Part shown: positions 1 to 6,900 of the stretch, piece by piece
Layout: every line of letters starts with the position of its first letter
Position numbering within the stretch: position 1 is the stretch's first letter
Source: an uncultured Corynebacterium sp.
GTDB lineage: Bacteria; Actinomycetota; Actinomycetes; Mycobacteriales; Mycobacteriaceae
Direction of reading: 5' to 3'
Length of the DNA stretch: 21,484 nucleotides
NCBI RefSeq assembly: GCF_937999985.1
Contig: NZ_CALLDG010000064.1
Span: forward strand, 1-21,484
Made by a program: the position numbers and the translations under genes
Notes under the pieces: model-generated
Database searches by the model: none
What the model saw: the letters and a program-made list of their open reading frames with translations, nothing else
What the model was told of the DNA's origin: nothing

Positions 1-89
1 ACGGCCGGTGTGCCCGTCTCATCGACGAAGCCGCCACGTTGGACAGATACCGCCCGGAACGTGCCCGTATCGCGTTGCTGGCTTTCCAT
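1..89 (-). CDS. 5' end of an unidentified protein (partial)
   Basis: On the minus strand an ATG at 89 opens a frame that runs off the left edge of the window. About 29 residues are visible, beginning MESQQRDTGTFRAVSVQ and continuing RGGFVDETGTPA. A good ribosome binding site, GGAGAAG, lies four bases before the ATG, which is the main reason to believe the gene. The overlapping plus-strand frame at 10-213 has no such signal. The visible peptide is polar, with no signal peptide or membrane segment, and I do not recognise the family. The gene is divergent from the tag region, with about 475 bp between the two start codons. Confidence 0.55.
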   Translation of the reverse strand, partial: MESQQRDTGTFRAVSVQRGGFVDETGTPA

Positions 90-173
90 CGGTCTTCTCC
101 GGTTCGTAGATCTTAGCGGTTCGTGCTGTTCAGCTGCATGTTCAGTGGCGGCGAATGTTTGCATAACTTCTGC

Positions 174-249
174 AGGGCTGTGTATAGCCCTACGAAAACT
201 TAAAGGGCAATAGGAACGAACAGTCGAAACTGTTGGGCTTCTTTAAGCC
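174..249. other. cluster of three short hairpins in the leader of the minus-strand gene
   Basis: Three small perfect inverted repeats lie close together upstream of the minus-strand gene at 1-89. AGGGCT/AGCCCT is at 174-179/186-191. AACAGT/ACTGTT is at 219-224/229-234; its loop reads TTCG on the minus strand, which would make a stable UUCG tetraloop in RNA. GGCTT/AAGCC is at 236-240/245-249. They may be part of a structured 5' leader or may be chance. No known riboswitch signature was recognised. Confidence 0.3.
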
Positions 250-255
250 TAGTAT
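250..255 (+). promoter_or_regulatory. possible -10 box for a small RNA
   Basis: TAGTAT fits the actinobacterial -10 pattern TANNNT and would start transcription near 262, just upstream of the three hairpins that end in a terminator-like structure at 424. No convincing -35 element is visible, so this is a weak assignment based on position. Confidence 0.25.
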
Positions 256-338
256 TGTCGCTTCTTTCGTTTCGGGGCTATCCCAATTCCAGGGGTGTAA
301 TGCCAGGTGAACCTCAAGTGTTCCACCCCTAAGTAGGG

Positions 339-368
339 TTATTCACAGCCCGAGCTGTCTGTGGATAA
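339..368. promoter_or_regulatory. two inverted DnaA-box matches
   Basis: TTATTCACA on the plus strand (339-347) and TTATCCACA on the minus strand (360-368) both fit the DnaA-box consensus TTATNCACA; the second is the canonical form. They face each other across 12 bp inside a longer inverted repeat. Two boxes without an AT-rich unwinding region do not make an origin. They could bind DnaA as a regulatory or titration site, or could be a by-product of the RNA hairpin in which they lie. Confidence 0.4.
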
Positions 369-380
369 CCCTGCTGATTG

Positions 381-424
381 GATGGGTTGGTGGCCGTCTT
401 ACATGCCACCCCGTCCCATCTTTT
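381..424 (+). terminator. intrinsic terminator-like hairpin
   Basis: GATGGG-TT-GGTGGC (381-394) pairs with GCCACC-CCGT-CCCATC (405-420), giving two 6-bp helices around a small internal loop, with a 10-nt apical loop and TTTT immediately after (421-424). The T run is only on the plus-strand side, so it would stop plus-strand transcripts. There is no gene on that strand just upstream within the window, which implies either a small RNA or an attenuator in front of tag. Confidence 0.5.
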
Positions 425-448
425 GGTTACGCTATTGAATGTCTACCA

Positions 449-462
449 GCGCTCGCGAGCGC
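449..462. promoter_or_regulatory. perfect 14-bp palindrome upstream of tag
   Basis: GCGCTCGCGAGCGC is perfectly self-complementary. A TANNNT-like hexamer (TACGCT, 428-433) lies 15 bp upstream, so the palindrome would sit just after a possible transcription start of tag, where a repressor operator would be expected. No regulator is suggested by the sequence itself. Confidence 0.3.
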
Positions 463-564
463 GCACCAAATTCCGCACATCAAACACTGCGAACTGGACT
501 CTGCACACTGAAATCCAGGCCACATGTTTGACACATGTTCTTGGCCGTAGTTGAAAGGAACCCG

Positions 565-1233
565 ATGGAAGGCCAACTTCTCACCACCAGCACCGGGCAG
601 CTCGTCGATGAATCGGGAGTCGCCCGTCCGCCGTGGGCCTATCGCAGCGAGATTGAGCTGGACTACTACGACAACGAGTGGGGTCGCCCCGTCATCACCG
701 AACACGGCCTGCTGGAGCGCATCGCCCTCGAAGGCTTCCAATCCGGCTTGTCGTGGGCCACCATCCTGCGCAAGCGGAGGGATTTTCGCTCTGTGTTCTT
801 TCTTTTTGACGCCCAGCGCATCACCGAAATGAGCGAGCCCCAAAGGCGCGCTGCTCTGCAGGACGAACGCTTGATTCGTAATGCCCGCAAGCACGAAGCA
901 CTCTACGAAAACGCCAAGGCGACGCTGGAGCTGCGGCGAGCGGAGGAATATCAGGAGTTGCCGGAGGATTCGCCCGCCCGCGACGTTCTGGGCGGGGCGG
1001 CCAACCGGCTGGCGCCGGGTCTGCCGGTACTCGTGTGGTCGTTCACCCCGGCGGAGCACTTCCGTCCGACATCGCTGGATGGGGTGCCCTCGACTTCGCC
1101 GGAGTCCAAGGCGCTGGCGAAGGAGCTAAAGCGCCGGGGATTTCAATTCGTAGGCCCCACCACCTGCTACGCGCTGATGCAGGCTATCGGCATGGTTGAC
1201 GACCGGGTGGTGGAGCCAGCCGAGGGAGCCTAG
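565..1233 (+). CDS. tag: DNA-3-methyladenine glycosylase I (TAG family), zinc ligands missing
   Basis: This 222-residue base-excision repair enzyme would remove 3-methyladenine from alkylated DNA in the cytoplasm. The family signature is clear: YYDNEWG at 34-40, LEGFQSGLSW at 55-64 with the catalytic-type Glu56, KRGFQFVGPTTCY near the C-terminus, then QAIGMVDD. The ATG at 565 is preferred over the in-frame ATG at 535 because AAAGGA lies five bases before it. E. coli TAG holds a structural zinc through Cys4, His17, His175 and Cys179. Here the matching positions appear to be Pro/Trp near 23-24, Tyr35, Arg214 and no Cys, so the zinc site looks lost. The stop codon shares CTAG with the stop of the convergent fadH gene, leaving no room for a terminator between them. 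Confidence 0.9.
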   Translation: MEGQLLTTSTGQLVDESGVARPPWAYRSEIELDYYDNEWGRPVITEHGLLERIALEGFQSGLSWATILRKRRDFRSVFFLFDAQRITEMSEPQRRAALQDERLIRNARKHEALYENAKATLELRRAEEYQELPEDSPARDVLGGAANRLAPGLPVLVWSFTPAEHFRPTSLDGVPSTSPESKALAKELKRRGFQFVGPTTCYALMQAIGMVDDRVVEPAEGA

Positions 1234-3572
1234 AGCCGCGCGGCCAGCTCCACGGCCTGGCGGATGGCACGCTTGGCGTCCAGCTCCGCGGCAACGTCCG
1301 CGCCGCCGATAATGTGGACGTCAGAGGTGCCGTCCTGCTCGGCGTCGCTCTTCTCGGCGCCTTCCGGGCGCACGGACTCCTGGCCCGTGCACAGCACGAC
1401 CGTGTCCACGTTGATCACGCGATCTTCGCGGTTCTCCTTGGTCTCGCGCTCGATCTGCTCCAGCAGCTCCTGCTTTTCGGCGCGATCCAGCGTGCGGCCC
1501 TCGAAGGTACCGGTCTTGATCTGCTTGATCTTCTTCAGGGTGACCTGCGGGTCCTCCACCGGGACGGTGATGTGCAGGCCGTCGGAATCGATCTTCTCGT
1601 AGGTCACGCCAACGATCTGCTCCGTGCCGCCCATGGCCACCGCCGCGCGGTGTACCCAGCCGGTCGTCTTGCCCAGCGTGCGCCCCATGCGGGTTGGCTT
1701 GCGCTGCAGCATCACCACGCGGCGCTGCGGGCGCTCCGGCTGCGGAGAGGAGAGGTTGCCGTGTACATCCGAGTCTTCGACCACGCCCCACTGGCTGTTC
1801 CAGGAGGTCAGGGACTGCGGGGCGCCCTGGCGATCCTCCAGCAGGAATTCCGCCACGTCGTAGCCAATGCCGCCAGCGCCGATGACGGCCACGTATTCGC
1901 CAGCCGCCTTCTTCCCGGAGATCAGCTCGGCGTAGGTGGCGACGGTCACGCCGTCGATCTTGCCCTCCAGGCCCTCGTTCACACCCGGGAATTCCGGAAT
2001 GCGCGGGCGCACGCCCGTGGCCACAACAACTTCCTCGAAGCCCTCGGCCTTAAGCTCCTCCGGGGTAACGGCCTTGCCAGTGGAGATGTTCACCTTCAGG
2101 CCCTCCAGGCGGTTGACCACCGCGTACAGCGCCTGCACGAACTCCTCCTTGCCCGGCACGCGCATAGCCAGGTTGAACTGACCACCCAGGGTGTCCGCCG
2201 CTTCGAAGACGGTCACATCGTGGCCGCGCAGCGCCAGCGCCTCAGCGGCGAAGAGTCCGGCCACGCCACCGCCGATCACGCCGACCTTCTTGGTGCCCTG
2301 TGCGGGCAGCAGCTCCAGCTCGGTCTCGTAGGCGGCGCGCGGGTTAACCAGGCAGGTCGCCCGCTTGTTCTCGAAGGTGTGGTCCAGGCAGGCCTGGTTA
2401 CAGGCGATGCAGTGGTTGATTTCGGTGTTCAGGCCGCGTGCAGCCCGGTTGACGAACTCCGGGTCGGCCAGCAGCGGGCGGGCCATGGAGACCAGGTCGG
2501 CCTGCGGGGTGCCGGCGGGCTCGCCGTCGCCACCGTCCCAGCTTCCGTCGAGGATGGCCTCGGCAACCTCCGGGGTGTTGATGCGGTTGGAGGCCACCAC
2601 GGGGATGTTCACGTGCTCGCGCACCTTCTGGGTCGCCCAGGCGAAGGCGCCACGGGGGACGGAGGTCACGATGGTCGGGATCTGCGCCTCGTGCCAGCCC
2701 ACACCGGAGCTCAGCAGGTCCGCGCCAGCTTCCTCGATCTTCTTGGCCAGCTGCAGGATTTCCTCTTGGCTCTGGCCGCCCTCGACCAGCTCCAGCACGG
2801 AGATGCGGTAGTCAATAACGAAGTCCTCCGGCACCTTTGCGCGGATGGCCTTCACAATCTCCACGGGGAAGCGCTGGCGGTTCTCGACCGAGCCTCCCCA
2901 CTTGTCGGTGCGCTGGTTCGTGCGCTCCGCGAGGAACTGGTTAATCAGGTAACCCTCGGACCCCATCACCTGCACGCCGTCGTAGCCTGCGTCAGCAGCG
3001 AGAGCGGCGGAGGTGGCGTAGGCGTCAATAAGCTTTTCAACGTCCTCGGTCGCGATCTCGCGGGCGGGGAAGGGGCTGATTGGCGACTGCGAGGCGGAGG
3101 CGGACTCTGCCATCGGGTGGTAGCCATAGCGGCCGGCGTGCAGCAGCTGCAGCAGGATCTTTGCGCCACCGGCATGCACTGCGTCGGTGATCTCGCGGTG
3201 AGCTTCGGCGATCTCCGGGGTGTTAAAGGGAGTGCCGTAGGGGGTCAGATTGCCCTCTAGAACCGGCGGGTAACCGCCAGTGACCATCGCGGCCACGCCA
3301 CCTTCGGCGCGGGCGGCATAGAAGGCGGCGAGCTTCGGCACGTCCTCGATGGAATCCTCCAGGCCGGTGTGCATGGAGCCCATGATCACGCGGTTGCGGA
3401 AGGTCGTCTTTCCTACCTGGATAGGGGAGAGGAGGGTCTTGTAGGCGGTGGCGGGATCTTCCACCGGGGTGGCGGTGAGAGCAGTGGCGCCCGGTGCCGT
3501 AGTCAGCGGCAGCAGGGTGCGGACGGAAGCATCAGCGGAGTTAGAGGAGTTGTTGGAAGGCTGGTTGGTCAT
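1230..3572 (-). CDS. fadH: NADPH-dependent 2,4-dienoyl-CoA reductase (FadH type)
   Basis: A 780-residue flavoprotein of the old-yellow-enzyme/FadH family that would reduce 2,4-dienoyl-CoA intermediates during beta-oxidation of unsaturated fatty acids. An N-terminal FMN TIM barrel (about 45-400) carries Tyr149 in HAGRYGY and His294 in GVGWHEAQIPT, matching the E. coli active-site Tyr166 and His252. Cysteines 388, 391, 395 and 407 form the 4Fe-4S motif CxxCxxxCx11C. A GxGxxG FAD site (VGVIGGGVAGL) and an NADPH site (VAVIGAGGIGYD) follow. It is about 100 residues longer than the E. coli enzyme owing to a polar N-terminal extension and Gly/Asp-rich insertions. An upstream GTG/ATG-type start at 3632 is possible, but ATG 3572 is preferred because GATAAT lies 7 nt before it, as in other leaderless genes here. 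Related family members act on other enones, so the substrate is inferred. Confidence 0.85.
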   Translation of the reverse strand: MTNQPSNNSSNSADASVRTLLPLTTAPGATALTATPVEDPATAYKTLLSPIQVGKTTFRNRVIMGSMHTGLEDSIEDVPKLAAFYAARAEGGVAAMVTGGYPPVLEGNLTPYGTPFNTPEIAEAHREITDAVHAGGAKILLQLLHAGRYGYHPMAESASASQSPISPFPAREIATEDVEKLIDAYATSAALAADAGYDGVQVMGSEGYLINQFLAERTNQRTDKWGGSVENRQRFPVEIVKAIRAKVPEDFVIDYRISVLELVEGGQSQEEILQLAKKIEEAGADLLSSGVGWHEAQIPTIVTSVPRGAFAWATQKVREHVNIPVVASNRINTPEVAEAILDGSWDGGDGEPAGTPQADLVSMARPLLADPEFVNRAARGLNTEINHCIACNQACLDHTFENKRATCLVNPRAAYETELELLPAQGTKKVGVIGGGVAGLFAAEALALRGHDVTVFEAADTLGGQFNLAMRVPGKEEFVQALYAVVNRLEGLKVNISTGKAVTPEELKAEGFEEVVVATGVRPRIPEFPGVNEGLEGKIDGVTVATYAELISGKKAAGEYVAVIGAGGIGYDVAEFLLEDRQGAPQSLTSWNSQWGVVEDSDVHGNLSSPQPERPQRRVVMLQRKPTRMGRTLGKTTGWVHRAAVAMGGTEQIVGVTYEKIDSDGLHITVPVEDPQVTLKKIKQIKTGTFEGRTLDRAEKQELLEQIERETKENREDRVINVDTVVLCTGQESVRPEGAEKSDAEQDGTSDVHIIGGADVAAELDAKRAIRQAVELAARL

Positions 3573-3579
3573 GGGCGCA

Positions 3580-3585
3580 ATTATC
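3580..3585 (-). promoter_or_regulatory. -10 box of fadH, leaderless
   Basis: On the minus strand GATAAT differs from TATAAT at one position and ends exactly 7 nt before the chosen fadH ATG. No Shine-Dalgarno sequence is well placed. Transcription would therefore start at or next to the ATG. A -35 element is not obvious. Confidence 0.4.
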
Positions 3586-3698
3586 TCTAACTGCGCAAAA
3601 ACTTGTGAGGCTTTTGAAGAAACCGAGAGCATTCACACTGCTGCGCGTTAAAGTATGTATCAAAATGTGAGTAATGTATGACGATCGCCGCAGTTCAG

Positions 3699-3714
3699 CG
3701 TGACTTCGATCACA
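3699..3714. promoter_or_regulatory. GlxR (CRP-family) site, one mismatch
   Basis: CGTGACTTCGATCACA matches TGTGA-N6-TCACA at nine of the ten half-site positions. GlxR is the cAMP-responsive global regulator of corynebacteria. The site lies 127 bp upstream of fadH and 211 bp upstream of gltB, so it could affect either gene; the distance to gltB is long for direct activation. Confidence 0.45.
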
Positions 3715-3737
3715 CACAAAGGTAAGGGTAGAAAGAG

Positions 3738-3756
3738 TAAGGCAAGCCTAATTTTG
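3738..3756. promoter_or_regulatory. DtxR/IdeR-like iron box
   Basis: TAAGGCAAGCCTAATTTTG agrees with the DtxR consensus TWAGGTWAGSCTWACCTWA at 15 of 19 positions, with the left half and centre best conserved. DtxR is the iron-responsive repressor of corynebacteria. Both flanking genes make Fe-S flavoproteins, which makes iron control plausible, but the site is degenerate in its right half. Confidence 0.4.
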
Positions 3757-3912
3757 TCTGCTCGTACCGACGGGTGCACTCTAGATAACCCAAGACGAAA
3801 TGGTGTGACCGGAACTACAGCTGTTTCTTGGCGGAGACTCACGTCACCACCAGACCGGCGGTCCGATTGCAACTTTATTCGCATATGCAAATGCAGTACT
3901 TGTGACGAAAGT

Positions 3913-3918
3913 TAGGCC
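3913..3918 (+). promoter_or_regulatory. possible -10 box of gltB
   Basis: TAGGCC ends 7 nt before the gltB ATG, the same spacing as the leaderless promoters of other genes in the window, although its last base is C rather than T. The same bases include AGG about nine nt before the ATG, which could instead serve as a weak ribosome binding site. No AmtR-like operator was found upstream. Confidence 0.25.
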
Positions 3919-3925
3919 GTAAATC

Positions 3926-6900
3926 ATGAAAAACTACCCTGCACGCCAGGGTCTTTACGACCCCCAGTTTGAGCATGATGCGTGTGGTGTCGCCTTCGTG
4001 GCTGACATGCACGGCCGCGCGACACGCGACATTGTGGACAAGGGCATCCAGGCCCTGGTGAACCTGGATCACCGTGGCGCAGCTGGAGCGGAAAAGAACA
4101 CCGGCGACGGCGCCGGCATCCTCATCCAGGTCCCCGACCGCTTCTACCGGGAGGAGATGGCCAAGCAGGACATCACCCTGCCGCCGGCCGGCCAGTACGC
4201 CACCGGCATCGCTTTCCTGCCGAACTCCCGCATGGCCGCGCTCGACGCGGTGCGTGCCGTCGAGGCCATCGTGAAAGAAGAGGGCCTGAACCTCATCGGC
4301 TGGCGCGACGTGCCCGTCGACGATTCGAGCCTGGGCGCCATCGCGCGCGACGCCGAGCCGCTGTTCCACCAGCTTTTTATCTCTGGTGTTGACGCCAACG
4401 GCGCCCCCCTCGAGGGCCTCGAGCTCGACCGTCGCGCCTTCTTCGTCCGCAAGCGTGCAGAGCGTGAACTCGGCACCAAGGGCGCAGGCGAGGGCTCCGG
4501 TGGAGACACCGTGTACTTCCCCTCCCTGTCCTCCCGCACGGTCGTTTACAAGGGCATGCTGACCACCCCGCAGCTGCGGGAGTTCTACCTGGACCTGCAG
4601 GACGAGCGCATGGAGTCCGCGCTGGCCATCGTGCACTCGCGTTTCTCCACCAACACCTTCCCGTCCTGGCCGTTGGCTCACCCCTACCGCCTGGTTGCGC
4701 ACAACGGTGAGATCAACACCGTCCGCGGCAACGAGAACTGGATGCGCGCCCGCGAATCCCAGCTACGCTCCGAGGTGCTGGGCGACCTGGACCGCGTGCT
4801 CCCGATCTGTGACCCGGAGGGTTCGGATACCGGCCGCTTCGACGAGGCTCTGGAGCTGCTGCACCTGGCCGGCCGCAGCCTGCCGCACGCCGTGCTGATG
4901 ATGGTTCCGCAGGCGTGGGAGCGCAACCCGCACATCGACCCGCAGGTCCGTGCGTTCTACGAGTACCACTCCAGCTTCATGGAGGCCTGGGACGGCCCGG
5001 CCGCCATCACCTTCACCGACGGCACCCTCATCGGCGCCACCCTGGACCGCAACGGTCTGCGCCCGGGACGCATCTGGATCACCAAGGATGGCCTCGTCGT
5101 CATGGCTTCCGAGGCCGGCGTGCTGGACATCCCAGACAGCGAGATCGTTAAGCGCACCCGCGTGGAGCCGGGCAAGATGTTCCTGGTCGACACCTCCCGC
5201 GGTTGCGTAGTGGAGGACGAGGAAATCAAGCAGGCCCTGGCCGACCAGCCCTACCAGCAGTGGGTAGAGGAGAACCTGGTCCGCGAGTCCGACCTGCCGA
5301 CCGTCGAGCCGATCGCCATGAACCACGAGCGCATCGTCCTGCGCCAGCGGGTCTTCGGCTACACCGAGGAAGACCTCGAGACCCTACTGCGCCCCATGGC
5401 CGACAACGGCGCCGAAGGCATCGGCTCGATGGGTACTGATACTCCGATCGCCGCCCTGTCCGACCGCCCGCGTCTGCTGTACGACTTCTTCGCGCAGCGT
5501 TTCGCGCAGGTGACCAACCCGCCGCTGGACAGCTACCGCGAGAAGATGGTCACCAGCATGTTCACCCAGCTGGGTGCGCAGGCGGATGTTCTTAACCCCG
5601 GTCCGGACGCCGCCCACCGTATCCACCTGGACAGCCCGATTCTGGGTAACCAGACGCTGGCCAACCTGGCGAGTGCGGCGGAGAATGCCGAGGCCGCCGG
5701 CTCCGACGTGGACTTGAGCGCCTTCAAGGCCGTGCGCATCCCGGGCCTGTACTCCGTCGCCCACGGCGGCAAGGGCTTGCGCGAGGCCATCAACCGCATT
5801 CGCCGCCAGGTCACCGAGGCAATCGAGGACGGTGCGACCATCCTGATCCTCTCTGACCGCGAGTCCGACGAGCGTTACGCTCCGATCCCGTCGCTGCTGC
5901 TGACCAGCGCTGTGCACCACCACATGGTGCAGGAGAAGACGCGCACCCGCGCATCGCTGGTGATCGAGTCCGGCGGTGCCCGCGAGGTGCACCACCTGGC
6001 CATGCTCATCAACTTCGGTGCGGATGCCATCAACCCGTACATGGCTCTCGAGACCGTTAATGAAATGGCCAACGACGGACGAGTGGGCGTCACCGCAGAA
6101 GAAGCCGAGGAAAACTACATCAAGGCCGCGACCGCCGGCATCCAGAAGGTCATGTCCAAGATGGGCATTGCCACAGTGGCGAGCTACCGTGGCTCCCAGC
6201 TGGCCGACGTGGTGGGCCTGCACCAGAGCCTGCTCGACGAGTACTTCGTCGGCGCCTTCAGCCCCATCTCCGGCATCGGTCTGGACGAGATCGCCGATGA
6301 CGTGGCCAAGCGCCACCGCGCGGCATTCCTGCCCCGCCCCGAGGAGCAGGCGCACCGCGAGCTTGAGATCGGCGGCGAGTACAAGTGGCGCCGCGAGGGT
6401 GAATACCACCTGTTCAACCCCGAAACTGTCTTCAAGCTGCAGCACGCGACCCGCACCGGCCAGTACCGCATCTTCAAGGAGTACACCGAGAAGGTCAACA
6501 AGCAGTCCGAGCGCCTGGCTACGCTGCGTGGCCTGTTCAAGTTCAAGTCCAACCGCCCGTCGATCCCGATCGAGGAGGTCGAGCCGGTCAGCGAGATCGT
6601 GAAGCGCTTTGCCACCGGCGCGATGTCTTACGGTTCTATCTCCGCAGAGGCGCACGAGACCCTGGCGATCGCCATGAACCGCCTGAAGGGCATGTCCAAC
6701 TCCGGTGAGGGCGGCGAGGATCCGGCCCGCTTCGAGCCGGAGCCGAACGGTGACTGGAAGCGCTCCGCCATCAAGCAGGTGGCCTCCGGCCGCTTCGGCG
6801 TGACCAGCCACTACCTGAACAACTGCACGGACATCCAGATCAAAATGGCCCAGGGTGCGAAGCCTGGCGAGGGCGGTCAGCTGCCGCCGAGCAAGGTGTA

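Larger units (their letters stand above)
262..424 (+). ncRNA. candidate structured small RNA or regulatory leader
   Basis: Three consecutive hairpins occur in a stretch without a coding frame of its own. The first pairs 291-300 with 321-330 with one mismatch. The second pairs 332-348 with 359-375 over 17 positions; its only two non-Watson-Crick positions are U on the left and G on the right, so both are allowed wobbles in plus-strand RNA but A/C clashes on the minus strand. The third pairs GATGGG (381-386) with CCCATC (415-420) and GGTGGC (389-394) with GCCACC (405-410), then TTTT follows. This looks like an RNA ending in an intrinsic terminator about 140 bp before tag. It does not match 6C, T-box, ydaO, SRP or other families I know. 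It could be a free small RNA or an attenuated leader of tag. The boundaries are estimates. Confidence 0.35.

Noticed and set aside
10..213. A 67-residue plus-strand frame at the left edge
   Set aside because: It overlaps the minus-strand start at 89, which has a good ribosome binding site. The frame has no such signal and a Cys/Ser-rich random-looking product.
214..236. LexA (SOS) box suggested by CGAAC...GTT around the AACAGT repeat
   Set aside because: The half sites are eight bases apart, not four as in the actinobacterial SOS box, and the right half reads GTTGG.
262..424. 6C RNA, T-box or SRP RNA identity for the hairpin cluster
   Set aside because: The loops have no runs of six C, there is no T-box core sequence, and the SRP tetraloop region is absent.
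1314..3260. A 648-residue plus-strand frame antisense to fadH
   Set aside because: No family motifs, Leu/Val/Gly/His-rich translation and no ribosome binding site. fadH on the other strand has clear catalytic and Fe-S motifs.
3573..3925. AmtR nitrogen-control operator expected upstream of gltB
   Set aside because: I looked for the CTAT-N6-ATAG type pattern known in C. glutamicum and found no acceptable match.
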